Assembly: GCA_023853785.1 (NCBI GenBank)
Contig: JAJIRX010000068.1
Location: 1-32,299, forward strand
Direction of reading: 5' to 3'
Source: Psilocybe azurescens
Lineage: Eukaryota; Basidiomycota; Agaricomycetes; Agaricales; Agrocybaceae
Length of the DNA stretch: 32,299 bases
Below, in pieces: positions 1 through 10,850 of the stretch (the stretch's first letter is position 1; every line of letters starts with the position of its first letter). The position numbers and the translations under genes are program-made. The notes beneath the pieces were generated by a model. The model was not told the origin of the DNA, did no database searches, and saw nothing but the letters and a program-made list of their open reading frames with translations.

Positions 1-1149
1 CCATTCAGTGAGAAGTTTCAATGGCTGCCTTGCGAAGTCGACATATCTGGCGACGAGCCAAGGTATATCCTTCCTTTTTTCTTTAATCTTCGTTATGTTT
101 ATGAAAAGCAATATGTTCATTTAAATCTTTTCAGAATAAAGAGTTATATCAATAGCCTTCATCCTTCGGAGAAACCTCTGTACGATTTGCTTGAAAAAGT
201 GATCGGAGCGTCAATCCCCTCTGGGATTTGACTTTGGCGCCCACACGTAGACGCCCATACGACTTTGCATTCCGAATTCTTATGACATTGATACTAACTC
301 GCATGTTCGAGAAGATAGCGAAGGAGAATCGGGAAGCGAGGTTGACGAAGCCGAAGATGGCGGTGAACACTCTTCCCAAGCAGACATACGGCCCGAACCG
401 AAACTCCCATTCGCCCCTCTCGCCTCACCCACCCAGCTGAGCCTCAAAGAAGAATACGGGCATCTTCAAGTCATCGTACAATTGACCAATATCGAGCTGA
501 CACCGGAGAAACCTGCTCATGAAGATAACTTTTGGAACATTCAAACTCCATTGGTACAAATTTTCGCGTCGTTTCACATCTCTACGAAAAATTAACATCG
601 ACCTCTTTCAGAATGAAACATATCGTCGCGAGTTCCTTGTACGTTTACTCTTGCTCGAATGTTAAGCCCTCGCAATCGGATTTCGTCAAATATTCCCTAA
701 GAGCGATTCAGAACTGGACAGGGACTATAGACCAAACGACCCTCGATGGCTAACCACTATCTTTGGAGTTGAAGAAGACACTCAAGCAGTTCAAGTCCTC
801 GGCGCAGTAAGCACCCCCGAAGGGCGGTGTGCTCACCTTCCCAAACACACTCCAGTATAGCATGGAGCCAGTTGAGCTCGAGGATCCCAGCAAACCAGGA
901 CATCTCAAGTTCGTGGTACTCTACCTTGTGGACCCTAATGTCAGGATCATCAGCACCGCTCATGTTCCATGCCAACGTCGGGATTGGCTCGAGGAAGTTG
1001 TTATCCAGCAATCGGAGTCGGTTCCTTCGGATTTTCCGATCAGCCTGCAGGATGCTAAACTGCTGCGAGAGGAGCTCATGAATGAGCGAGAGGATTTTGC
1101 GAGCGAGTTTGAATCAAAGATCGAGGTTATTGGCAATAATTTCTACTAA
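1..1149 (+). CDS. DUF4246 family protein, 3' part, frame-disrupted
   Basis: Partial gene, 5' end outside the window. Block 1 reads in frame from base 1 (FQWLPCEVDISGDEPR). An intron at 63-134 follows, then IKSYINSLHPSEKPLYDLLE, the conserved SYINxLHP block of DUF4246. Later blocks are SLKEEYGHLQVIVQLTNIEL (before an intron at 554-611), HIVASSLYVYSCSNV, DYRPNDPRWLTTIFG, LTFPNTLQYSMEPVELEDP and LVDPNVRIISTAHVPCQRRD, all in family order, ending in TAA at 1147-1149. Reading them needs about five frame changes. Three are one missing base (C run 216-219, C run 254-256, GG 678-679). Two (near 612-616 and 829) are one extra base or two missing. Residues stay conserved across every break, so this is either a recent pseudogene or, more likely, an intact gene with consensus errors. 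The biochemical function of DUF4246 is not established. Family assignment is from remembered motif blocks. Confidence 0.85.
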
Positions 1150-1560
1150 GCAGATACAAGTCGTGAGTTGAGTCATCGCTGCCATATGTTACTCCCAATC
1201 GGCTAGGTATCCTAATATCCCTAGTTCCCCCACCGACGATAAATTCAAGTCTGTTGCATGTTTTGAATTGTGTCCAGTTCCTTGGGCAATCTACGCGTCT
1301 TATTCCTTTTGGTACAAATCCCCAGTCGATTTTCTTATCTCCTTCATGATCAGAAGCAAATTTTTAATACATTGCTCGCTAAGAGCCTGGTCGCAGTCGC
1401 GAGCGGCACCGGCGACCGCAGTGAGTTGCATGTGCAGGTAATGACGTTGACTCACCGTTGTGACCCAGATGGCCTCAAAGCATGCATCACGGCTTATACT
1501 CCACTTCATCTTCACCCAGCATACATCCGCCTACACATATATCTTGGAAGCTAAACGCAA
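1150..1560. other. Intergenic, nothing recognised
   Basis: Spacer of about 410 bases between the DUF4246 stop and the ATG of the dehalogenase gene. It probably holds the 3' end of one transcript and the promoter of the next. The open frame at 1270-1554 has no family-like features and I do not call it. Confidence 0.5.
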
Positions 1561-2668
1561 ATGTCACCCCAAAAGAAATTGACAGACCACAAAATCTTGA
1601 TTTTCGATGTCTACGGGACACTTGCGGTACGCCGATTCAGATTTTAACCCCTATCTAGTGATCCATCCATCAATCCATCCGAATCCTTACTAACATTGTC
1701 CTACTTTGTGCTATAGGATTGGGAGTCCGGACTATACAACGCCCTCAAACCTCTTCTCGAGCGTTATCCCGCGTCCCAGTCATGGACCCGCCAAGAAGCA
1801 CTCAAAGCCTTCCTCTCCGTCGAGACCGACCTGCAAGTGCAGTATCCCGACATGATCTATAGCGATCTCCTCGCAAAAGTGCACGAAGGGCTGGAAGAAC
1901 GGTTGAAGGCTCTCTCTGATGCCGCGCCGAGCGAGACACCAGAGAACCCATTCCTGTCTGCAGATGAGGCGGCGGCCACCTCCAGCGCAGGCGCAGGCAC
2001 AAGCGCGAGTGGAGCTACAGACGCCAAGACATCGCCCAACTTGAACAACGACGACGACGAGCACAAGGCCTTCGGCGCGTCGATACAGAACTGGACCATA
2101 TTCCCGGACACCTGCGCCGCGCTCCAGCGGCTCTCCAAGCACTTCAAGCTCGTCGTCCTCTCCAACGTCGACCGCGAGTCCTTCCGGCACACGCACGCGC
2201 TCCTCTCCGAAGGTCCCACATGGGGCACCGTCTCCTCTGACATCAGCGTCTACACATACCCTGGGCCCAACCCGAACCGATTCTGGCACCCGCAGGCGAC
2301 AAAGGGCTCGAAGTCGCCTTTCACGCTCATCGTTACGGCGCAGGATGTGGGATGCTACAAGCCCGCGTTGGTGGGTTCCGCGCCGTGCTGGATTACGCTG
2401 GGGCACATCCTGAGCTGTTCGGCGATCTTGAGCTCGGAGAGGGCTTGGAGGTTAAAGAGAAAGCGCTGTCGGTCGCACAGAGCATACCGCACGATCACGT
2501 CGCGGCGAGCAACCTCGGAATGCGCAGCGTGTGGATTGATAGGCAGAGCGCGGTGACGTGCAACGTCGATCCGGACGGACAAGGTACAAAGAGAAATGGA
2601 GCTGGAAATTCGAGACGTTGGGTGAGATGGCAGACGCTGTGGAAAAAGAATTGGCTGAAAGCAAATGA
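1561..2668 (+). CDS. Type II haloacid-dehalogenase-like hydrolase (HAD superfamily)
   Basis: Exon 1 is 1561-1626 and the intron is 1627-1716. Translation starts MSPQKKLTDHKILIF. HAD motif I is FDVYGTLADWE with the nucleophile Asp, motif II VVLSNVDRESF, motif III Lys in DVGCYKPA, and motif IV region HDHVAASNLGMRSVWIDR. The order matches fungal (S)-2-haloacid dehalogenase-like proteins, which hydrolyse small halogenated or phosphorylated acids. The real substrate cannot be read here. Two one-base corrections are needed: near 2373-2377 (the frame passes into GFRAVLDYAGAHPELFGDLE) and between about 2545 and 2585 (into YKEKWSWKFETLGEMADAVE), ending in TGA at 2666-2668. Without them the frame ends in unrelated Arg-rich sequence. 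The corrected length is about 339 residues, longer than the usual 230-270. Part of the excess is an Ala/Ser/Asp-rich insert at 1927-2063 between YSDLLAKVHEGLEERL and FGASIQNWTIFPD, in the cap region. Confidence 0.9.
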
Positions 2669-5600
2669 TCAGGAAGTTGTACGAATACAAATAGTTAATT
2701 TATCGTGATGGAGCATTTGCAAAACGATGAAATGGCCGCCATTCGGCTGCCTGTACAAGCTATCTAGCGGGTGTAAAAGAATATCGGCCTCTACTGATAG
2801 TGGAGGCTATTTGTCTTGATACAGCGAGGAACATCTGGTATATAATACGGCAGGAGTCCGACATTTAGAGTGAATATCATCACTAAAAGACGATTCATGA
2901 AGATGAAACGCAGGTTAACCCCCTTGCTGTCCAACATAGTATGACCGCGCAGACTATGACATCGATTAGTGTCAATGTTGAGCCAGACAATATGAGAACT
3001 TACCAGAGTAGATTCGGACGATTGGTAACTGTAGCGGCTCAAAGATCCTACATAAACACATGCAGACCCATAGTCTACACTTCTGATCCCACCATGCTCA
3101 GCTCATGGATAGGATATGCTTAGAGTCGACCTAATTGAACAATAGCGTATGAGCAAACGATAGCTTTACGACAATCAACAAACACCAAGAACGCGGTATG
3201 CCCATCAGCTTTCCGTTCTTGACCAAGAGCCCGAGCGGTTCCTCCCGACACTGTCAAGTAGAGACAGCGCTGGGAATATACCAGAACGAACTGCGAGGTC
3301 TGGGGTTTCACCGAGGGCGCGACATTACATCGCAAAACCCCTCTCCAGGGTGTGAAATTCTGCATCATTTGGGGTGCATTCATACCGCACTAGTGCTGGC
3401 GTATGAGAGAATAGAATAACGTACCAATGCTTGGTATTGAACAATATTTTCGTTGCCAACACTGGATCCAAATCTGGATGGGCAAAGCGAGGTGAAAAAA
3501 TGATTCGCTGTCGTGTCATCGAAATCCCTTGTCCGACATCCTATCCCATCATTTGAAGCGATAATCCTCGGCCATCTTCCCGCTGCTCAGTATTCGTCAT
3601 ACATATGTCGATGTTCCAATTTCGAAGACGTCCAGAATCCGACACCGTAGGAACAACTGATCAGTATTTCGCGATGAATAGAGTTGTCTACGATGCGTCC
3701 GAATTGGCCGACGAGTCCAAATCCAAGTCCAAATGGTTAAGATAGAATTGCCGCCATAGGTTGATAGTTCGTCTTGTGATGACACCCCTATCATTTCTAG
3801 AATAAGAGCCCTGTCTCGCCCATGGTGCAGGCTTGAAGGTTGTTTCGTCCGAAAGACAGTGTCCAAAAGAGGTTACTGTACAAGAGGTTACGAGTATGAA
3901 ATGGAAAGAAAGAGAAATCTAGGGTGACATGTGTTGAAGAATAGGGAGAAATGGATTTACAGGAGTAGTTTCACGAAAGATAATGCACACGGAACTTTGA
4001 GAACTTTGAGGCGGAAAATACATGCTGACCACCACCAACAGCGTGAGAATAAAAACGCGACGCGACGCGTGCCTGCGGAACGGTAGTTTACTGTTCTCCA
4101 GCCAATGGTTTCCCCACGAAAACAAGACCTATGTATACATGGTGCCGTGGGGTGCCTTAGTAAGTACATTATTACTGACTCTACTGGGTATCTACTGTTC
4201 ACTCACCGTGCCTACATAGATATCTCGTGGTATAAGCTACTATCGTATATAGCGAATTTATCTAACTTGAATGAATTGGAATTTGAAAGTTATGTAGTAC
4301 CATCAATTATTTATTAAGCCAATTAATACCCGCGACGCCTTTGCTGGAGAGTTGTGCATATTGCGCAAAAGCCTCCTATCGCAGGTACCTTCAGTTAAAC
4401 TTAGCCGAACAGTCAGGGGGACGAGATGCTTACGTTCAACAATTCTGAGACTCTGGATGGACGAGACCAGTGCACTAAGCTTGCCTGTAACGCAAACAGC
4501 CCATAACTTGCTTAAAGCAATTATACCTGTCAAATTATTTCAAGCCAGCGAAGGGCCCCCAAGGAAAGCGGCGATTGATAATTAGTATACAGCCTGAGCA
4601 TGCGTGCATATGTACAAGCGACCTCGTCGACGTGATACGGTAGCCCGCAAGTAGATATGTGACGAAAGCACTAACCAGCAAAAATTGTATGTACATAGAC
4701 TAGTATACGTGGTGATATCATGAATATGTACATATGTAAGGCCCACGAAGAACCTACACCCCACACGGAATCATGATGCGAGCCGTCGAGAGTGACATCG
4801 ACGTCGCTGCCAGTGCCAATCCAACGTCCATGTAGGCTGTCCACCATCAACATATTGACATCGCAGGCAGCGGAGATCGGTCCAGGGGGAAACAAAGTTG
4901 CCGAGCTTCGAGCCTCGAGCCTAAATGACGCAGACGCTTGAACTTTGACGCTTGATGCACAGGCGGGCGCTGGCGGCTGGCCAGTCGACCTAGGTCCTAA
5001 ACTCCTCTTCACACGAAATGACGATCCAAACCTGCTCTGGGCACAGCGGCTTCTGCCCGGCAGACACATAGAAATGGGCATCGTAACATGGTCCAACCCG
5101 CCACCTGGAAGTGAGACGAGGTACAATGTACATAAGCCGGGAGGTACTTGAAGGGATGGCTTGGCAATGGCGGGCGGTGAGAAGGGGCCTGAGGTCTAGG
5201 CTATTGAGCGCTCTGATATGCATGACTCAAGGGTGCAGCAGGGGATTCGGGAACCCACGGCCAAGGGACCAGGGACAAGCGAGGTGATCAAGGTATGACA
5301 TACGGCAACGAGTCGGAGTTGGAGTCGCGACATGGACATGATAGCAAGAGTCATCCGTTGGGTACACTATTATCGTCGTATGGATAGTTTGATGCTGGAT
5401 AGGATGTGCGTGTGCATGAGAAGTGAAGTGTAGATGACGGCGTGGTAGGCTGTGGCTGTGGCTGACGGGCTATGAGAATAAGGTGTCGAAGAAGTCGGCA
5501 GTCGAAGAGGAACAAAGAAAATGCGCAGTGGGAAGGGTATGAAAAAATTGCAGGAGATGACGCTAATAAATAGGTTTTAAAAAAGGAAGAGAAAGCACAG

Positions 5601-5920
5601 AAAGAAAAGGAAGAAGAGCTGCTACGATGATGAATATAGCATGATGGATGGGTGTAGAATTTGAAACGCAACGTCCTTTGTACTTGTCGACATACACATC
5701 GCATAGATAGATATTCCCTGTGAAATAGTATAGAATAAGGTATATAAAAACAATTCAAAAAATCAAACCAAATAACCCCAGTAAAATGAACGTAAAGATG
5801 ATATAAAAAAATCCCAGACAGAGAAGACATGTAAATCAATAAAACCCGAGTGAGCGAAGCGAAGATGTGTCGGGTTGGTAAAAAGAGCATGGGGCATGAT
5901 CTCTAGAAGGATAGCAGTCG
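2669..5920. other. Gene-poor stretch, nothing recognised
   Basis: About 3.2 kb with no exon series I can connect to a known family on either strand. The longest open stretches (minus 4671-5126 and minus 5351-5890) have no domain-like blocks, no signal peptide and no coherent splice-linked continuation. The part just right of about 5400 lies beyond the stop codon of the minus-strand DUF7729 gene, so some of it is probably its 3' UTR. Very small or highly diverged genes could be missed here. Confidence 0.4.
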
Positions 5921-7240
5921 TCACGATGATGATGTTGTCGATAATGATGATAATGATAACGAAGAGCCCAGGAACACCCAAGCGAAAACAACGAAGCTCC
6001 CAATCAGCGACCAAGACGGAACCCTCAACGACGGCGTCGCCGCACTCGCAACATTAGCCGTCTGCGCAAACGCCGCGCCGCACAGCTGCACCGACAGCGC
6101 CGCCGATGAGTCATAGGTCGCCTTCAGCCCTGTCAACAGCGGCCCCATCACCGAATCAGCCAGAGCGGCCGAGTACACCCCCATCACGCTCTTTGAACAG
6201 GCGGAACAGGTGGGTGTGGCAGATTTAGGGAGGGGATGCCCAGTGGCAGCGAGTAGTAGTACAGATCCGAGGGATTTGGGTTCCGCACCGCGTTGATGTA
6301 GCAGTAGGTGTTCGATGTTGGATCCGGTAGACAGGCGACGTCGTGCATGGCTTGGAATGCATTTAGACCTGGATGATGATTGAGTTGTTCAAATCTTTTT
6401 TAAAAAGAATAAAGTGAAAAGTGAATCGACGACGTACCCATGAGCGTGGTGACTACCAATGTGTTTTTGTCAGATAGTTCTTGCGAGCACGCGGTGTTGA
6501 GCGCGGACGCGAACCATCCCATGTTCGCTTTGCATTGGCCATAATCAACGTTTGTGTTACATGTCCCCCAAATCAACGAGTTCATAAGTGTCAGGTTTGT
6601 CTGGGCCTATTAGAGTAATAATAATAGTCAGTTATAGAAAAAGAAAAAGTCGAGGGAATGAAATTGAATGGAGCATTCGCCGTACATTAATAAAATCATT
6701 GGAAGTGCCCAGTAGCGAAAACGGACGACATGATCGGAACGTTGTTGTCGAGCTGGTCATGTTCGAGAAGAACGTGGCGCAAGAAACGCTGGAGAAGTTG
6801 GAGGCGATATTATCATCGAAGGGCTGGGGGAATGGGGTAGGTAGAACAGGAGGGGAGGAGGGAATTTGGGGTATGGTCTGAGAAGCGGTGGCTGTCGAGG
6901 ATGTTGAGGGCGCGGATGAGCTGCTCGACGAGGAGGACGAGGAAGAGGAAGAGGAAGGTGAAGGGCCTGCGTGCTGGGGTTCGGGTGCTGGGTGTCTCTT
7001 CAGGTGTGGGCGCCATGTTGATAGCCGTTCCGAGACCAAGCCATGCCACGAGAGTGATTGCAGTGTGGTCGAGGTCGAGGAGAAGTCCTGTGTGACGCGA
7101 TGCAAGGTGTACCCCCTGTACGCGGTCAAAAGGACCACGAAAATGGGCACGAAGAGAACCGCCCATCGATACCGTCGTCCAATCCGGCGCTTGCCTTCAT
7201 GTGCGGATGAGGAGGGGTATGGTAGGGATTCTTCCTCCAT
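5921..7240 (-). CDS. DUF7729 family membrane-anchored surface protein
   Basis: Three exons: 7240-6686, 6606-6438 and 6368-5921, with GT-AG introns. The protein begins MEEESLPYPSSSAHEG, followed by one hydrophobic segment (WAVLFVPIFVVLLTAY, about residues 27-42), a signal anchor or uncleaved signal. A Ser-rich linker follows (about 14 consecutive Ser near residues 95-110). The conserved domain has paired Cys: VSCATFFSNM, FRSCRPFSLLGTSNDF, IWGTCNTNVDYGQCKANMGW, NTACSQELSDKNTLVVTTL, DVACLPDPTSNTYCYINAV, NPNPSDLYYYSLPLGI and CSACSKSVMGVYSAAL. This order is the fungal DUF7729 pattern. The C-terminus ends in a hydrophobic tail (LIGSFVVFAWVFLGSSLS), as in GPI-anchored proteins. One missing base is inferred in the G run 6232-6235, because the frame LPLGIPS- stops early while the next frame gives the Cys-rich continuation. 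Corrected length is about 390 residues. Function is unknown; cell-surface location is inferred. Confidence 0.88.
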
Positions 7241-9256
7241 GGGTTTTTTCGAGCTGGGGGACCGCTGCCAGGGCAGAGGACTCTCTCGAAACGAAGGGCC
7301 GAGGGGAGGGAGGAGGTGTAAACATGTCGCCGTACGGTAACTTTTAAAGAGCGTGAAAAGCCAAAAGAGTGTGTAGATAATTTGTCAAGTGTCTGGGGTG
7401 ATATCGCCTCGTCAAAATCTGCGGACAGGGATAGCTCAGTAAAGAGAGCTATGTCTGATGATACTTGATACTTGCCCTGGAACTTGATAAAGCAAGCTCG
7501 TGATACGCAAGCAAGCAAACAAAGCACAGGTTTGAGGGATGGACAGTCCTCCTCTTTGTGGTGGACGTCAATACACAGGCGTTGAAAGCCACATGCCAAG
7601 ATGAACGGTGAGAACAGCGTGTGTTGTATTTTTATTTCAGCCGCCATTTTCTGTGCAAGACAAATTTGGGGTCAAGTCCGAAGACCAATGGCCGCGCGAG
7701 TTCACAAGGTCCCATCAACTGTTATTTCTTGCCGAGCCTACGCCGAGCACTCCACTCTCACAGACCGTCACCACAGCGAGAGATGAAATTGCTGGGACTA
7801 CAAAGATACTATGCATATATCCATCCACGCTCCTCTATGCAGCTCTCTCTAGCCTCTGTGCGCGTATTCCTTTGCCAAGAGGGCGTCTGTTCGCGTTTCA
7901 AATTGGATGCGGAGGACCAAACGTCCCGCCATCTCGGAACAAATGTTCCAATCTCTATATAGTTCTGATCCAAGAAAGGACGTCCTTCATCAGCCTTCAT
8001 CGTGACTGCGTCGGGTGACCCAGTAAGTCTATTACACAACTATCTGCGTAGTAGCACCATACTCTGTCTATCTCTCTTTTACTCTTTTCCAGACCTGAAA
8101 AACCCATCCGCCCAGTACGGACTGCTCGCACTTTTCCAAGCTAGAAAGGTACCGAATGTCAATACCGCCTCGCGTCATTGATGCTGTTCCATCATCAGCG
8201 AGTCGTGATCCACTCAGAAGTACCGCCCCCGCGCATCTGAACCCCGAATCTGTTTCACGGTAGATTCCCGACTACATTCATTCATAAGTACATCAAAGGC
8301 GCCCACAAATTTGAGCGACAGATATTCAGGACACCGTCAAGTCTGTAACAGAGGCTAGTTCCCTCCACTAAATAGCGTGTATGCACACGAGTCAAGCCAG
8401 CCATCAACATGTTATAGCAAATCATCATACACGAGTTAGTGGCTTATAATTGGATTTTGGGGTACTGATGGCATTCTTAATAGAAATGCTGGCATAACCT
8501 ATTTTTATTGATTAGTAGGTCCTCGAGTCCTGGACCGTCTAGACTCTGGATGAATCTGATGCGCGTATGCAGGCCATTACCTTATTCGCCCACGGGGACT
8601 CGAAAGACCACGTCGGGTTTCTGCATGCGTCTGCACGTATGTATCAAACAGTCGGCGAAACACGGCAAACACATTGGACGTGCTCTCGAACTCACGCTAC
8701 GGCCCACATAACGAACACTAACTCCGCCAATCATATGTAAGCAGGACCCTTGTAGAACCTGTAATTGTGGTGTGCAAGCGCCCGCCGCTACTTGATTTAT
8801 GTGCGCCACACTACCTGCCAAGAGGGTTTATGCTTCCGCCCATTTGACATACGTAAAACGTGGTGTTCGAGTCCTATAGCCTAACGCCCCACGATCATGC
8901 ATCCGACAGTGGAGCTCAGCATGCATAATATCCGAATGTGGTCAAGAATGTGCCATATTGAGCAAGTGCGGCTGCTTCGGTGCCTTCAGGCTTCGCGTGC
9001 CTTTTCCATGGTCATATCAGGTTCTTCTTTGAATGCGTTGACAAGCTATGTCTTTTTCGTGATCCTAATTTTGGAAGAACGCGTACTGGCCCCTGGCCAT
9101 CTTTCTGGACCGCAAACTGGGAATTATCGACAGGAATATTACGATCGCGGTATGACCAGTTTTCCTTTCAACGACTATTACAGAGCTTCCGGCCGTTTTT
9201 GCGACCATTATTGGCTCATTGTTGAAAAAGAATGCTTTAAAGAGTAGACTCACTAT
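7241..9256. other. Gene-poor stretch, nothing recognised
   Basis: About 2 kb. The first part lies just upstream of the DUF7729 start codon (minus strand) and should contain its promoter. Open stretches at 7608-8018 and 8897-9247 (plus) have no recognisable blocks and overlap alternative open frames of similar quality, so they are not called. A short plus-strand frame at 8156 (MSIPPRVIDAVPSSASR, stop after about 36 codons) also has no supporting context. Confidence 0.4.
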
Positions 9257-9276
9257 ATAATATAATATTATATTAT
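9257..9276. repeat. Perfect 20-nt AT palindrome
   Basis: Bases 9257-9276 are a perfect inverted repeat with no spacer, made only of A and T; every one of the ten base pairs matches. It lies about 15 bases after the end of an unrecognised open frame. It could be low-complexity chance, a cruciform-prone AT tract, or the scar of a small element. Nothing links it to a function. Confidence 0.8.
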
Positions 9277-9489
9277 TCCGAGATAATGAACCTCAGTATG
9301 CCAATCCCATCTTGCAAACACTTGCAAAAGACATCTGCGTCGACTCATTTTTGACGGGCCTGAATGCCAGCATGGCAAACAAGATAGGTAATATGTAGTT
9401 GGGGCACCGGGTTGTGTTCATCCATTGGTTATTGGCTTCAGACAGAGTATGAAATGGAACATCAAAAACGTTGGCAGGTAATGAGACAG

Positions 9490-10400
9490 TTCACAACGTA
9501 ATATTCATTGACAAAATTTATAGGACAGATACTCAGTTAAGCAACTAGCGAAAAAGACGCCTGTGTCTCGTTCGGGAGTCACAACAGTTCCCCATCTACT
9601 GCTAACACGTTGTATGCACACCGTAAAAGGAAGGCATAACAGCCTGGCTAGGGCGGAGACAATTTACATTCACAATATAATATCCATTGATAACCATCTA
9701 CTAGCAACGCGATGTATGCACACCGCAAAAGGAAGGCATGGAGGCCTGGCTAGGACGGAACACGGAGGTTCCCCATTGTGCAACCCAGCGGCCGTCGTAT
9801 AATTCTAGTCCACGGATCAAGCCATCAATGACAATAGCAAGCATAATTTCGAAGACAGTCTCACCAAGTTTGCAATGCACTTGTATGTTTCTCTATCACA
9901 AACGACTTTGTTGACCGGAGCGGGAGCCAATGCGGCTACCTGTTATAGTAAAACGATAGCCTAAATCAGTGTTCGACCACCGCGGTGATCAAAGAGCTTG
10001 CTCTTACGCCGGGGACAGGGCTTTCGTGAAAGACGTTGGTGCTCCACTGGGCAACCCATTTTCCGTCATTTTATTTCTGTTGAATAAGCAGAATACAATG
10101 CGCTTGAAGTTCAAGTGACGCCAGAAAATGAAAAGACGAACCAAGTTAACAGTGCACTTGTGTGTGTCTGCATCGCAGTTCAGATGGGTGACAGGAACAG
10201 GCACCATAGCCATCTTGAGCTATCGTACTGTAAGCATTTTGCACCACATCAGTCTGGTTACCTCATACATACTATGGTTTCCTTGTGGTCGGGAGCACCG
10301 AAGAAGCCAGTGGAACATGGCTGCCATGTTCCGTTGAGCGACCCATCGACCGTTACCGTAGTCCTATACAGCATTGCAGTCAGGCGATGAGCTCGAGAAA
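9490..10400. repeat. Degenerate direct repeats in non-coding DNA
   Basis: Several related blocks recur in direct orientation. A block with core TGTATGCACACCG, followed by AAAAGGAAGGCAT and then CCTGGCTAGG, occurs near 9613 and again near 9715. A CACAA(C/T)(G/A)TAATAT(T/C)CATTGA block occurs near 9494 and 9673. ACCAAGTT followed by TGCACTTGT occurs near 9863 and 10140. A CAACCC or CGACCC block followed within about 10 bases by CCGT occurs near 9780, 10050 and 10338. The last two families are spaced by about 270-290 bases, which suggests an old tandem unit of that size. Copies are diverged by substitutions. No open frame, terminal repeat or target-site duplication was found. Confidence 0.55.
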
Positions 10401-10583
10401 AGGATGTGTTCTTTGCCTACCAGATCTGTCCAGTATTTTACTGACTGGGGTAGCTGTATAAACCTCCCTTGCGACCTCTAGCTGCTGGGCCCCGACAACT
10501 GTGGCCGCCTTCTATGGGCCCCTAGCTGATCTGTAAGGTCCCCTAAATTAGCCTCTCTCGTAACTAATCTACACATAAAATAG

Positions 10584-10850
10584 ACGCTCCGACGCGAATG
10601 TATTCTGCAACCAATTCGTTCTCGGAGGACGTAAACCCATCGTGTCCTCTGCCGGGCGCTACACATTTGGTTGGCAATCCGCCGTATTCTACGGCAACTT
10701 TGCTAGCCCTGCGTCATGCCTGAGCACGTTCAACGCGCTCGTCACCAAGTGCTACGGCACTGCCAATCCTAAACGTCCCATCAAGCTTTGGAGGCGTACG
10801 AGTTGATCCTGGAGGCGCAGTGCTGGTCATCTCGTTTGGAAATGGTATAA
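10584..10850 (+). pseudogene. Remnant of a probable small secreted cysteine-containing protein
   Basis: After a plausible splice acceptor (AAAATAG at 10577-10583) one frame gives NVFCNQFVLGGRKPIV, then GRYTFGWQSAVFYGNF, then SCLSTFNALVTKCYG and a stop near 10806. A neighbouring frame continues GGVRVDPGGAVLVISFGNG and stops after NGITL near 10857. Regular Cys, Gly and aromatic spacing (C-x2-F, GRYTFGW, FYGNF, C-x3-F, KCYG) resembles small secreted proteins of agaric fungi, but I cannot assign a family. No upstream exon with a signal peptide was found, and the two blocks are out of frame, so this is either a decayed gene or one broken by consensus errors. The coding nature is inferred from residue texture only. 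Confidence 0.38.

Noticed and set aside
1780..2406. Open minus-strand frame of about 208 codons opposite the HAD gene
   Set aside because: Arg/Val/Gly-rich composition typical of antisense translation; the sense strand has all HAD motifs.
4671..5126. Open minus-strand frame of about 150 codons, and the plus-strand frame 4945-5151 over the same DNA
   Set aside because: Neither shows a family block, signal peptide or splice-linked continuation, and the two overlap, so at most one could be real.
5351..5890. Open minus-strand frame of about 180 codons beyond the DUF7729 stop
   Set aside because: Phe/Ser/Tyr/Leu-rich translation of A-rich DNA just downstream of a gene, most simply 3' UTR.
7126..7647. 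Open minus-strand frame of about 170 codons over the DUF7729 start
   Set aside because: Overlaps the 5' end of DUF7729 in another frame and has no protein-like blocks.
8866..8890. GTTCGAGTCC-like string resembling a tRNA T-arm
   Set aside because: No matching acceptor stem, anticodon arm or D-arm could be folded upstream.
8897..9247. Open plus-strand frame of 116 codons
   Set aside because: A second frame over the same bases is equally open and neither has recognisable content. Kept as a possibility only.
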